From Delta-02 sp964513565 (GTDB taxonomy: Bacteria > Desulfobacterota > Syntrophorhabdia > Syntrophorhabdales > Syntrophorhabdaceae), in the NCBI GenBank assembly GCA_964513565.1, contig CAZENE010000006.1, forward strand, positions 34,490-98,489: a stretch of 64,000 bases of DNA, given 5' to 3'. This document shows positions 33,479-42,733 of this stretch, one piece after another; the first letter of the stretch is position 1; every line of letters begins with the position of its first letter. The notes below the pieces were generated by a model. It worked only from the letters and a program-made list of their open reading frames with translations, had not been told where the DNA came from and did no database searches. The translations under genes were made by a program, and so were the position numbers.

Positions 33479-36400
33479 ATGGAAAATACAGACCCTACCT
33501 TCAGATCAAGCGCGCTTGAGATCAACCTTGAGAGAACCAAAGCGATAGTAGAGATACCGCAGAAATACAAGGTCCTTATGGACATCATGCAGGGACACTA
33601 CGGCATCCTGCGCCGGTTGGAAGACCTGCTTATCGAACTCAATCATCCTTTTGTCAACTGGGACTATGTACTGAGACAGGTAAAGAGCCTGTCTATAGGC
33701 GATTTTTATGATTTCAACCGGCATGAGAGGGGCCTTGATGCGCTGCGCCTTCTTTCGGACATATATATGGGCTCCATAGTCAACTCCCGTGATGAAAATG
33801 TTCAAGACAGCGGTGTCCGCTACCTCTTTGAATTCATAAATACGATACTCGGCAAGAGCCAGGATAAACGGGAGCGGAACCTTGACCTTATCTATTCTAT
33901 CTTCTCATCGCTGCTCGCATACGCCGAGAAAGGCGAACAAGCGTTTATCCGCAAATCATCCACCTATCTCAAGGCAACGCTCGGTTTTCTTAAAGAAGAA
34001 GCACTGCCGGTTGATGGCGATATTTTGAGCGAGCTTCTCTACAGGATGTTTCGCAGTACATACGATTTCTGGATGACACAGCCGGATCCGAACGGTTGGT
34101 GGGATGCGGATAGCGATGAAGAAGAAGCGTGGTTGGAGTTCAAAAGAATTGTGAGCCCTTTAAGCCATGCGCATATAGGAGAGCTTATCGGACGGCTTGC
34201 GACCTTGCATCAGAATGTCAAATCTGAAACGGATGCTCAGATCTGGGGATACCTGGATATACCGGATTATTTCCAGATCGTGAACGGCTACATGCTCGTG
34301 GCCGATGATCTTGAGAGATCAAAACCCTTTGCGGAAAGACGTTTTCTCGTCAAGCTGGATTTCCTTTTCCAGATTCTGAATGTACCCGGTTTGGTAGATA
34401 TTCATGCATCGGCGCTTATTGAGATCAATCGATGCCTGGGAAAGGTTTTTGGGGAGACGGGTGATGAGGACCTGGGCGAATTCGTCAAGAAAGTGTTCGT
34501 ATCGATGAAACGCACAGGCCGAGGAGGGAAGCATCAATCAAAGATAATAGATTGTATAACGACGCTTGCAAAAGGCATCTTTGATCAGAATAATCATCCT
34601 CTTGTGGATGCATTTATCGAAGAATTAATAGCCTTCGGATTTCAATATCCCGACATCGAGGGATCTAACACTGACTGGCAGATCAGGTCTAATCCTTCCC
34701 ATATCGAAAATATCCGCTCGTGGCTCAGAATAATCGGTTTCAGGCCGCGCTGGACGAAAAGGCTCCTGTCGGCGCTGGTCATTAACTTGGAACGCAAGGG
34801 CGTGTTCGTCAAGGATACAGACCTGTTCCAGAAGGAGATCTCGGCATTCTTGAGTTCTGATATTACACCCTCTTACAACATGGCGAAACAGCTTCTCCGG
34901 CTCTTTCCGATATTTTTCACAGAGATCGGGGCTGAGGGTGAATTGCGAGAGACATCGACCAATGTCGATGAATTATCGGCACGGAACGATAAATTGATCT
35001 TTTATCTCAGAAAGCAATCTCACGTGGAAAGCAATAGCCTCCTCGTTCCTTTTACAGAGGATATTTTTCGCTATTGGGCAACAGGCGACAAGGCGTTTAT
35101 AAAACCACATCTGCCCCCGGAGGTTTTCGATCAGGTACGGAATGAAGGTGAGTTTTTTGATGATCTGCATATAGCCTTTAAAAATCTCCTCATGCGTGCT
35201 AAGGATGACCCGAAGACCTTCCTAGAGTGGGATTCCACGAGAATAATGAAGGAAGTTAAAGGTATACGCAAGATCAATGAGAGAGAACGTGAAAGAGCAC
35301 GATTAATCCTTCGGTATTACCAGCTTATTTATAAAAAATACAACCACCAGCATATTGACCTTTTACGCGACCTCGAGACCTCGTGCATGCTCGAGATCCC
35401 AAGGATCAAATCACTCAAAAGGGCCCTGAGGAAAAAGGACCATTACACCGGCTTGAGCATTACCCTCGACATGCTGGCATCGCTTAAACTAAAGATGTTA
35501 TCTCCCGTCAAGACTGAATATTTTGAAAATATATATCACAAAAGGCATATAGCGGCGGGGATACCGTCCATGTACGGGACATATCGTGAAGAGAAGTTCG
35601 AGGCCATGGGCCTTACGTTTCGCCTGGAAAGCCTAGCCACTGTGCTTTTCGACAAGCTGATCCAATCGCTTAACCTGAAATTCATTACGAAAAGCACTCT
35701 CATGACGATCCATAAATATCTCTGGCTCTATGTGAAGGCCCTGGATATTGACGGGATTGCGACAGAGGGCCTTGTGTCGAAGATGCGATATATTACCTCT
35801 GCCCTGCAGATACGCCAGTTCTCTATAGATCAATATATCGATATCTTCCAGTTTATCTCAAAACAGATACAGGATATTATCCGTGATTACTACATTGACG
35901 CTCACACGCCGAATTTACCCATTATTATCGCTCAGATGCATGAGCGGGCGGGGGATGGCCAGGGCCAGTCCATTCAGGAAGTAATCTATCGGAATTCCGA
36001 GAATTTTCTCCGGTCGGTCATTGCCTCCGCTTTCGGCCTGCAGGAGTTTGACGGTTTTATCAATTCGATCATTCGCGCCCTTGGCCAGGAGGTTGAGAAG
36101 TTCAAGGATAATAAGCAGATCCTCAATCTCGTCATGGCCTATATACCCGAGTTGACGATATCCCCGATCTATAAGAAGAAAAAAGAGATAGACAACCAGG
36201 TGCTTATAGGGAACAAAGGATACTTTTTGAAAGAAATGGCATCGCTTGGCTTTCCTGTTCCGCCCGGTTTCATTATTACCACCGAGGTTTTCCGGGGATA
36301 CGACGCAGTCGTCGGGTACAAATATATCTTTAAGGACTTGAGTGCCCGGATCTTCAATGAGATACAATCACTGGAGCATGTTACGGGAAAGAAGTATGGG

Positions 36401-37687
36401 AATCCCCGCAATCCTTTATTGTTGTCCGTCCGGAGCGGCGCGACGATCTCTCTTCCCGGGATGATGCATTCATTTCTTAACGTCGGTTTGAACGAGACGA
36501 TAGCCGAAGGGTTGAGCCGCAATCGGGAATATCGCTGGGCGGCATGGGATTCTTACCGTAGGTTCCTGCAGACATGGGGCATGTTCCAGGGTCTTGAGAG
36601 AAATATCTTTGATGAGATCATGAACAGCTACAAACTTAAATACGGCGTTACAAAGAAGATCCAGTTCGAGCCTGAGGAAATGAAGCAGTTGGCCCTCTCA
36701 TATAAACAGGCGATGGAGGACCGCGGAATATTTATCAGCAATGATCCGCAAAAACAGCTCCAGGATGCCATCATGCTCGTATTTGCTTCGTGGGATTCGG
36801 AGCAGGCCAAAATATACCGCCACCAGATGCACGTCTCCGATGAATGGGGAACGGCTGTTGTCGTTCAGGCCATGGTTTTCGGTAATCTCAATGAGAATTC
36901 CGGTTCCGGCGTCATTTTCACCCGTGACCCGCGTGGACCGTCTCAGAATGTCGCGTTGTACGGCGATTTCATATTCGGCGTTCAGGGCGATGATATCGTT
37001 TCGGGCCTTGTTGAAACATACCCGATATCCGAGAAACAGCGCGTCTCCGAAATGCGGCAGTCGATGATATCTCTTGAGAAGCGTTTCCCGGAGATATACG
37101 CGGAGCTCGTGAAGATCTCAGAGTTTCTTATATATGAAAAACGTTTTAACCATCAGGAGATAGAGTTCACGTTCGAGAGCAATTCCCCGAGAGGCCTTTA
37201 TATCCTTCAGACCCGCGACATGGTGCAGCGCGGGGCCGGAAAGGTACATTCATTTAAGGAAACCCCTCAGTTGCAGAAGTCCCTCCTCGGAATAGGGATA
37301 GGTGTAAGCGGGGGTGCGTTAACGGGGCGCGTTGTTTACTCGGAGGAAGAAATAGAGAGGTACCGCCGGGAAATAAAAAAAGAGCCCCTTATTCTCATAA
37401 GACCCGATACGGTACCCGACGATGTCGGCATCATTCTCAAAGTAGAAGGCATACTGACTGCACGCGGCGGCGGCACTTCGCATGCCGCGGTTACAATACC
37501 CCAGCTTAATAAAGTTGGCGTCGTGGGCTTCAGCAAGCTTCACGTATATGAAAATGAGGCATTCAGCCAGTGCGAGAACCAGATCATACGGGGCGGTGAT
37601 TACATCAGCATCGACGGATGGACAGGCGCGGTCTATTTCGGTAAACATGATATAGAAAAACAAGAATCGTACAAGATAACCCTCTGA
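33479..37687 (+). CDS. Large PEP-synthase-like protein (PPDK nucleotide-binding and phosphohistidine domains, unknown N-terminus)
   Basis: A 1402-residue protein. The first 850 or so residues are helical and I recognise no domain there. From about residue 900 it resembles the PEP synthase/pyruvate phosphate dikinase ATP-binding domain: NKGYFLKEMASLGFPVPPGFIITTE, LSVRSGATISLPGMM, GSGVIFTRDPRGP, and EIEFTFESNSPRGLYILQTR. Near residue 1340 the mobile domain carries the phosphohistidine motif GGGTSHAAV. The usual C-terminal PEP/pyruvate TIM barrel is absent, so it cannot be an ordinary PEP synthase; it may transfer phosphate from ATP to another acceptor. Monocistronic. Confidence 0.88.
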   Translation: MENTDPTFRSSALEINLERTKAIVEIPQKYKVLMDIMQGHYGILRRLEDLLIELNHPFVNWDYVLRQVKSLSIGDFYDFNRHERGLDALRLLSDIYMGSIVNSRDENVQDSGVRYLFEFINTILGKSQDKRERNLDLIYSIFSSLLAYAEKGEQAFIRKSSTYLKATLGFLKEEALPVDGDILSELLYRMFRSTYDFWMTQPDPNGWWDADSDEEEAWLEFKRIVSPLSHAHIGELIGRLATLHQNVKSETDAQIWGYLDIPDYFQIVNGYMLVADDLERSKPFAERRFLVKLDFLFQILNVPGLVDIHASALIEINRCLGKVFGETGDEDLGEFVKKVFVSMKRTGRGGKHQSKIIDCITTLAKGIFDQNNHPLVDAFIEELIAFGFQYPDIEGSNTDWQIRSNPSHIENIRSWLRIIGFRPRWTKRLLSALVINLERKGVFVKDTDLFQKEISAFLSSDITPSYNMAKQLLRLFPIFFTEIGAEGELRETSTNVDELSARNDKLIFYLRKQSHVESNSLLVPFTEDIFRYWATGDKAFIKPHLPPEVFDQVRNEGEFFDDLHIAFKNLLMRAKDDPKTFLEWDSTRIMKEVKGIRKINERERERARLILRYYQLIYKKYNHQHIDLLRDLETSCMLEIPRIKSLKRALRKKDHYTGLSITLDMLASLKLKMLSPVKTEYFENIYHKRHIAAGIPSMYGTYREEKFEAMGLTFRLESLATVLFDKLIQSLNLKFITKSTLMTIHKYLWLYVKALDIDGIATEGLVSKMRYITSALQIRQFSIDQYIDIFQFISKQIQDIIRDYYIDAHTPNLPIIIAQMHERAGDGQGQSIQEVIYRNSENFLRSVIASAFGLQEFDGFINSIIRALGQEVEKFKDNKQILNLVMAYIPELTISPIYKKKKEIDNQVLIGNKGYFLKEMASLGFPVPPGFIITTEVFRGYDAVVGYKYIFKDLSARIFNEIQSLEHVTGKKYGNPRNPLLLSVRSGATISLPGMMHSFLNVGLNETIAEGLSRNREYRWAAWDSYRRFLQTWGMFQGLERNIFDEIMNSYKLKYGVTKKIQFEPEEMKQLALSYKQAMEDRGIFISNDPQKQLQDAIMLVFASWDSEQAKIYRHQMHVSDEWGTAVVVQAMVFGNLNENSGSGVIFTRDPRGPSQNVALYGDFIFGVQGDDIVSGLVETYPISEKQRVSEMRQSMISLEKRFPEIYAELVKISEFLIYEKRFNHQEIEFTFESNSPRGLYILQTRDMVQRGAGKVHSFKETPQLQKSLLGIGIGVSGGALTGRVVYSEEEIERYRREIKKEPLILIRPDTVPDDVGIILKVEGILTARGGGTSHAAVTIPQLNKVGVVGFSKLHVYENEAFSQCENQIIRGGDYISIDGWTGAVYFGKHDIEKQESYKITL

Positions 37688-37734
37688 AGCATCGTTCAAT
37701 GTTCAACGTCCCTGTTCCAGACAAGAATTTAAAA

Positions 37735-38019
37735 ATCGAGTAGGCGGGGGCCTCGCGGCCCCGGCCTCTTAAACCACCGTACCGTTCGGCATACGGCGGT
37801 TCATGCAAGATGAATAAAACTCTTATGCCTCGCAAGAAAGTATTTCCGGTCCGGATTCATCCTTTACCGCTGCGGACGCTTGACGCTCGCTGCCCGTATC
37901 CAATGAGGTTCCGCCTCTTCCTGTCCGGGAGTCCTCGGGTATCTCACCCCTCCTGCCTGCGTCTTTTCCGTTCGTCAAGGTGTTCGGTCCCCTTTTCTTG
38001 TGCGCCCGACAGGGCGCAC
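37735..38019 (-). mobile_element. Miniature/decayed group II intron (ORF-less, class C-like) behind the gap terminator
   Basis: Read on the minus strand it starts GTGCGCCC (38019), the group II 5' signature. It ends with a domain V-like hairpin ACCGCCGTA-TGCCGAACGG-TACGGTGGT (around 37771-37799), a GC-rich domain VI-like hairpin (GGCCGGGGCC / GGCCCCCGCC) and CTACTCGAT (37735-37743), the usual 3' end. The 5' boundary lies directly after the gap terminator T-run, the target preference of class C introns. It is only about 285 bases, with no reverse transcriptase, and domain V lacks the usual two-base bulge, so it is probably inactive. Confidence 0.7.
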
Positions 38020-38058
38020 AAAAATTAATGCCCCGAATTTTCCGGGGCATTAATTTTT
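38020..38058 (-). terminator. Intrinsic terminator of gap
   Basis: A near-perfect palindromic stem AAAAATTAATGCCCCG / CGGGGCATTAATTTTT with a short A/T loop, 35 bases after the gap stop. Its T-run abuts the group II intron-like element. Confidence 0.9.
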
Positions 38059-38092
38059 GATATTCTTGAACGTTTGAACTTGGAACTATTCT

Positions 38093-39370
38093 CTATGCCA
38101 TGCTTTTGTGTATATACACCGCCAGGTCGCCCATACGGTTCGTATAGCTGCCGTATTCGTTGTCATACCAGCCGAAGATCTTTGCATGGACGACGGGTAT
38201 TCTCATGTTGCCCTGGGGAAGCGCTTTTGCCGCTTCAGCCGGTACATTGGGTATTCCGGCGAAATCCACGTCCATGAATGCGGTCCGGGTGTGGTTGAAC
38301 TGGCCCTCGATCACGATTGCCGCATCGGTCCCTATGAGGTCCGTGGATACGTTCTGCTCCATCGTGAAGATGACGAGGTGTTCGGGATCGTTATCCGCTG
38401 CTTTCTGGTATATATCATTGAGCATCCCCGTCGTTACGGATTCTTTTTTCCCGTCGGCGCCTGTCCTGGTCTGGAATGTCAGGTTAAGGACGATCAGAGA
38501 TTCGGTATTGGTCGGCACGCGTATCGAATCGGCCATAAAGCCGATGTCCTTCACCTCGGGAATGACCTGGATCAGAGCGGCAGCCGCATTTGTGGAGGTA
38601 AGGATTATATTGTTAAGGGTGCTGCGATTTTTCCGCAGGTCCTTTTCGCCCGCCTTCGGCGTCTTGTCAAGAATGCTCTGTGAATTTGTGACGGCGTGCA
38701 CCGTCGACATCGAGGCTGTCAATATCTTGCTTGTAGCAGCGTTATTGAGAAGCGGTTTTATCATATGCGCCAACCCCGTGGTCGTGCAGGAGGCAGCGGA
38801 CAGTACCTTATGCTTCTTGTAGTCAAAAGCAGTGTGATTTATACCGTAGATCAGCGTTATGGCGTCGTCCGGTATGGATAGTGCTTTATTTTTGATCTTG
38901 AATGCCGATGAATTGATAACTGCCCTGGCGCCGCTTGCAAGGTGGCCTTTTATGCTTCCTTCCTTGTCGTCCGCCGGGATAGTGGGGTCCTGGAACTTTC
39001 CGGTTGCCTCGATAACAAGGTCTACCGAATGATCCCTCCACCCGATCTCTGCAGGGTTTCGTTTTTCACGGAGGATCGTGACAGGGATACCGTCTATAAG
39101 GAGTTTTCCTTTCTTCTCATCTACGATCTCTATGATTCTCTTGGCATTGACGCCATAGAGAAAGCGATGGATGCTTCCGTATGTTGCATCTTTTTCGATG
39201 ATCTGGGCGATAGCCGGAAGACCGTTGCCGACATCGCGGCCAAGGTTAACCACGATCTCCTGGAAGTACTTTCGGGCTACATGATGCCAGAGCGTCAATT
39301 TGCCTATCCTTCCGAGACTGTTGATACCGAGTACGGGGCGCTTATTTTCGAACACTTCTACTTTACCCAT
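38093..39370 (-). CDS. gap: Glyceraldehyde-3-phosphate dehydrogenase, long atypical form
   Basis: A 425-residue GAPDH, about 90 longer than the classical enzyme. NAD-binding INSLGRIGK replaces the common INGFGRIGR; the catalytic Cys is in SAASCTTTGLAHM (classical SCTTN) and the His in TVHAVTNSQSI. The WYDNEYGSYTNRMGDL C-terminal motif is intact. Extra segments include VNLGRDVGNGLPAIAQII near the N-terminus and DPEHLVIFTMEQN later. It should oxidise glyceraldehyde-3-phosphate with NAD(P), joining sugar breakdown from the phosphorylases or gluconeogenesis. Ribosome site AGGAGG. Single gene. Confidence 0.93.
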   Translation of the reverse strand: MGKVEVFENKRPVLGINSLGRIGKLTLWHHVARKYFQEIVVNLGRDVGNGLPAIAQIIEKDATYGSIHRFLYGVNAKRIIEIVDEKKGKLLIDGIPVTILREKRNPAEIGWRDHSVDLVIEATGKFQDPTIPADDKEGSIKGHLASGARAVINSSAFKIKNKALSIPDDAITLIYGINHTAFDYKKHKVLSAASCTTTGLAHMIKPLLNNAATSKILTASMSTVHAVTNSQSILDKTPKAGEKDLRKNRSTLNNIILTSTNAAAALIQVIPEVKDIGFMADSIRVPTNTESLIVLNLTFQTRTGADGKKESVTTGMLNDIYQKAADNDPEHLVIFTMEQNVSTDLIGTDAAIVIEGQFNHTRTAFMDVDFAGIPNVPAEAAKALPQGNMRIPVVHAKIFGWYDNEYGSYTNRMGDLAVYIHKSMA

Positions 39371-39698
39371 GGTGTTACCTCCTGTATGTAGTACGCAACC
39401 TGGATGAAATGAGGTTTATGTTCAATTCAGGTAATCAGCTCCTCTGTTGGTCGAAAGAGGCTTGTATTAAAAGGTCTCAAAGGATAAGGCATACATGCCT
39501 CTTCAAGATTCTCAATGTTATCAGAATTTGGCCCATAAGTCAACGCAATGATAGGCTTTAACGGCCCCTATCAACGTCTTCTTCGTGCAGGGCATTCCGG
39601 TATCTGACAGGCCGGGGTGGCGTAATACCCGCAAGACCCTGGCGGGGGTCAAGCGTCCTGCGACTGGCCGGCACATAACCACAGGCGAGGAGTTTTTA
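39371..39698. other. Intergenic region between gap and tRNA-Arg
   Basis: The left end holds the gap ribosome site and leader on the minus strand. The GC-rich part around 39580-39690 contains only short frames without ribosome sites. I see no gene or repeat here. Confidence 0.55.
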
Positions 39699-39727
39699 TT
39701 GAATTCAAAACGATAAATGTTTATAAT
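39699..39727 (+). promoter_or_regulatory. Sigma70 promoter of tRNA-Arg(CCT)
   Basis: TTGAAT (39699-39704), 17-base spacer, perfect TATAAT (39722-39727). Transcription would begin only a few bases before the tRNA 5' end at 39738. Confidence 0.85.
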
Positions 39728-39737
39728 CAAAAACCTT

Positions 39738-39811
39738 GCCCCCGTAGCTCAGGTGGATAGAGCAATGGATTCCTAATCCATGTGCCGCATGTTCGAGTCA
39801 TGCCGGGGGCA
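39738..39811 (+). tRNA. tRNA-Arg, anticodon CCT
   Basis: A complete cloverleaf: acceptor GCCCCCG/CGGGGGC with discriminator A, D arm GCTC..GAGC, anticodon stem ATGGA/TCCAT with loop TTCCTAA, and a T arm with GTTCGAGTC. It reads AGG codons. CCA is not encoded. A consensus promoter lies directly upstream and a terminator about 70 bases downstream. Confidence 0.95.
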
Positions 39812-39882
39812 TTTAGTTTCAATAAGTTATATAGCATTGAATGAGGTTATTTCCTAGCGTTAGCGACTTTGTTAGCAACCCC

Positions 39883-39918
39883 GGCTCTTTTCGGGATCTG
39901 AAAAAGAGTCTTTTTTTG
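39883..39918 (+). terminator. Intrinsic terminator after tRNA-Arg
   Basis: CTCTTTTC / GAAAAAGAG stem with a GGGATCT loop followed by a run of seven T. Confidence 0.65.
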
Positions 39919-40213
39919 TCTTATTTCTGCCGATAGGGCACCCAAGAGTATAGGGATAGTTCTTAATATCGAGCCACAGGAGCAGCTGCTCACGAAGTCC
40001 GATTAGCTACTAGAGCAAGATAGCTCTACACTATCGCCAAGATAAAGACCGATATCAAGTTCTGGTTCATGTGGACAGAATCCCACGGGAAAGAGTATAC
40101 TGAGCGGCGTTAATCTTACCTTTCTTGTCTGCCGTTATCATGGGTCAGACCAATACGAATATGATTATCAATTGATCAGATTAACAAGCGACCCAATTCA
40201 AAAGGAATAGGAA
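39919..40213. other. Intergenic region before the paralog/helicase locus
   Basis: One short frame (about 40031-40112, ending FMWTESHGKEYTERR and a stop) looks coding-like but opens after an in-frame stop with no start codon, so at most it is a gene remnant. No repeat or promoter of note was seen. Confidence 0.35.
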
Positions 40214-40552
40214 ATGACAAGCATCGAAGAATTTATCAAAGCAAGAGAGAGCATTGAGAAACTTGCCTCACAGATTGCTCTTTTTCTAAAAGGCAAGGAT
40301 GTCAACGAATCACGAAAACACCTCGATATTGCAAATCACCAACTGGAGGTGTTAAAGATCATGATTGCCAACGACACGCAAGAGATGGTCGGCAGACGTC
40401 TCTCGGCGCAACTTGTGGGCCTTCGCGCCAAGGTCGAAAAAATGGAACTAAAAATGCCCGTCAAAAAGAAGACGGCGAGAAAAGAGCGGGCGGTGCCGAC
40501 TAAACCTCGTAACGCGGAAATACCGGAGATTGTGGTATTTGAGCGACCGTAA
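40214..40552 (+). CDS. Small helical protein, paralog A flanking the helicase
   Basis: A 112-residue protein of unknown family. Residues 1-80 are helical (MTSIEEFIKARESIEKLASQ, then RRLSAQLVGLRAKVEKMELK), followed by a Lys/Arg-rich linker (PVKKKTARKERAVPTKPR) and a short terminal peptide EIPEIVVFERP. It is clearly paralogous to the gene at 42734-43069 on the opposite strand; both share MTSIE-FIK-RESIEKL, SRKHLD-AN-QLE-LK, RLSAQL and the tail PEI-F. The ribosome site is AGGAATAGGAA. It precedes the helicase by 23 bases, so the two are probably one transcript. Confidence 0.85.
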   Translation: MTSIEEFIKARESIEKLASQIALFLKGKDVNESRKHLDIANHQLEVLKIMIANDTQEMVGRRLSAQLVGLRAKVEKMELKMPVKKKTARKERAVPTKPRNAEIPEIVVFERP

Positions 40553-40575
40553 GATACACGATCGGGATATTCAAC

Positions 40576-42528
40576 GTGAAGACTAACATAAAGCAGGACC
40601 TGAAGACCGAGCTTAACACTTCCCAGTATAATGCGGTAACTACTACGGAGGGCCCTATTCTTGTTGTCGCCGGCGCTGGAAGCGGCAAGACCAGGATCAT
40701 TGAATATCGCTCGCTTTACCTTATACAAAAGAATGTTGAACCGGAATCGATCCTGCTGCTGACGTTTACGCGCAGGAGCGCTCAGGAAATGATCGAGCGA
40801 GCTTCCCGGAACGATCCGAGATGTTCTAAGATAGACGGTGGGACCTTTCACTCATTTGCAAGCAGAGTCCTTCGGGTCTACAGCAAGAATCTTGGCCTGT
40901 CGAATTCCTTCACCATATACGACGAAGGCGACGCGGAAGAGGCTATCCGGCGTTGCTGCAATAAAATGGGCTACGATCAGGACAAGGAGTTTCCCAAAAA
41001 GAATGAATTAAAGAATGTTTTCAGCCTGTGTGTCAATAAGGGAATGGATGTTGGAGACGCGGTCTTGAAGACATGTGTGGATTACGAGGACCGACTCGGA
41101 GAGATCAGACACGTCCAGAAGGAGTATACTGAGTACAAGCTCAGGAACAACTGTGTGGATTATGATGATCTCCTAGTCCATCTCAGGGTTGTCCTCGGGA
41201 ACGACGAGGTCAGGGAGAGGCTTTCATCGCGATACCGGTACATCATGGTTGATGAATTCCAGGATACAAACGGCGTCCAGGCCGATATCGTCCGTCTTCT
41301 TGCGGCCAGGCACAACAATGTGATGGTCGTGGGTGACGATGCGCAGAGCATCTATGGTTTCCGGGGAGCAAACCATATGAACATTCTTCGATTCCCCGGC
41401 GAGTTTGAAGGCTGCAAAGTGATCATGCTCGAGCAGAACTACCGAAGCACGCAGTCTATTCTGGATGTAGGCAACGCGGTTCTCAACACTATGACCCGCA
41501 AATTCGAGAAGCGCCTGGTTGCGGCGAACGGCGTTATCGGTGAAAAGCCTGTGATGCTGCAATTAGACGATATTTACGAAGAGGCGGCCTGGTTGCGGCG
41601 AAAAGTGCAGAACCTCAGAGCGGAGGGTATCGCTCTGAGAGAGATCGCCGTACTGTTCAGAACGGCATTCACCTCAATGCCCCTCCAGTCGGAACTGGTA
41701 AAGCAGGGTGTACGCTTCAAGCTGTTCGGCGGCCGTAAGTTTTATGAAATGGCCAACGTCCGGGACGTTGTCTCGTACCTCCGGCTGGTCGCAAACCCCG
41801 CCGACGAGCTGGCCTGGCACCGCGTCCTGCTCCTTTTGCCTGGCATCGGCGCCAGGACCGTGGAAAGACTCCTCGAAATGATCACCCATTACACCGATCC
41901 GAACGACATTATTGAAAAAGTGTTCACTCCCCTATGCACAGGCCAGAAAAACTCGGACGTATTCGCCTCGTTCAAAAGACTTCTTAAGGCACTCCTCACT
42001 CCATCCATGACACCGTCGCGCCAGGTAGACCTCGTTATGGATCACTACGGCCCCATAATGGAGGCCAAATACAAGAAAGATCCCCTCAAAGTCAGGGAAT
42101 TGGCCATGTTAGGGCAGATGGCCCGAAGGTATACGAATTTGAAGGAGTTTCTTGCCGATGTATCCGTAGATCCCGACAAGGACGTCAATGACGATGACGC
42201 CGAATACCTCACGCTCTCGACGGTACACTCGGCAAAAGGTCTCGAATGGGGCAGGGTTTTCCTTATCGGCCTCGTGGACGGCGTTTTCCCATCGAGCAGG
42301 TCGTTCGATGACGGCGACGGTGGGGATATCGAGGAGGAAAAAAGGCTTTTCTACGTAGCCGTAACAAGGGCGAAGGAAGAGCTCTTCCTGAGCTACTATA
42401 CTAAGAAGGGCGTGAATGAACGGTCTAAAGCAAGGCTGTGCCGGTTTTTGGACCCTGCAAATGTGCAAAAAACGTTTGAAGCCAGGAGGGTGAGGGCGTC
42501 GATCAAGACGTCACACCGAGGAAAATAG
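40576..42528 (+). CDS. UvrD/Rep/PcrA-type superfamily 1 DNA helicase
   Basis: A 650-residue SF1A helicase. Motifs in order: Q-motif LNTSQYNAV, motif I GPILVVAGAGSGKT, Ia LLTFTRRSAQEM, TFHSFASRVLR, II VDEFQDTN, III VVGDDAQSIYGFRGA, IV EQNYRST, V TLSTVHSAKGLEW, VI RRLFYVAVTRAK-type (EEEKRLFYVAVTRAKEE). It starts with GTG and is slightly shorter than PcrA or UvrD, lacking their C-terminal Tudor-like tail. It should unwind DNA 3'-5'. The flanking inverted paralogs suggest a locus-specific partner. A perfect terminator follows at 42623. Confidence 0.94.
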   Translation: MKTNIKQDLKTELNTSQYNAVTTTEGPILVVAGAGSGKTRIIEYRSLYLIQKNVEPESILLLTFTRRSAQEMIERASRNDPRCSKIDGGTFHSFASRVLRVYSKNLGLSNSFTIYDEGDAEEAIRRCCNKMGYDQDKEFPKKNELKNVFSLCVNKGMDVGDAVLKTCVDYEDRLGEIRHVQKEYTEYKLRNNCVDYDDLLVHLRVVLGNDEVRERLSSRYRYIMVDEFQDTNGVQADIVRLLAARHNNVMVVGDDAQSIYGFRGANHMNILRFPGEFEGCKVIMLEQNYRSTQSILDVGNAVLNTMTRKFEKRLVAANGVIGEKPVMLQLDDIYEEAAWLRRKVQNLRAEGIALREIAVLFRTAFTSMPLQSELVKQGVRFKLFGGRKFYEMANVRDVVSYLRLVANPADELAWHRVLLLLPGIGARTVERLLEMITHYTDPNDIIEKVFTPLCTGQKNSDVFASFKRLLKALLTPSMTPSRQVDLVMDHYGPIMEAKYKKDPLKVRELAMLGQMARRYTNLKEFLADVSVDPDKDVNDDDAEYLTLSTVHSAKGLEWGRVFLIGLVDGVFPSSRSFDDGDGGDIEEEKRLFYVAVTRAKEELFLSYYTKKGVNERSKARLCRFLDPANVQKTFEARRVRASIKTSHRGK

Positions 42529-42622
42529 GAATCGTGGCTTGGTATTCAGCCCTTATTCTTGGACTTCTCAACCGCCATCCGTTTCAGAGATACGAAAAAG
42601 ATGTCTGATCGTAAAGAGCTTT

Positions 42623-42652
42623 AAGCCCGGCCTGAACGCCGGGCTTTATCTT
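42623..42652. terminator. Terminator between helicase and paralog B
   Basis: A perfect 9-bp stem AAGCCCGGC / GCCGGGCTT with a CTGAAC loop, followed by TTATCTTC. Being symmetric it may also serve the convergent paralog B. Confidence 0.8.
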
Positions 42653-42733
42653 CGAATCTTCCTCGCAAATGCTGTAACATTTTTCCTGGCAATAGCTTCC
42701 TGTGGTCGAGCCATGCCTGGGGCACTTGTTTTA

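Noticed and set aside
39521..39730. 69-codon minus-strand frame upstream of tRNA-Arg
   Set aside because: It contains the tRNA promoter on the other strand, has no ribosome site and no recognisable sequence.
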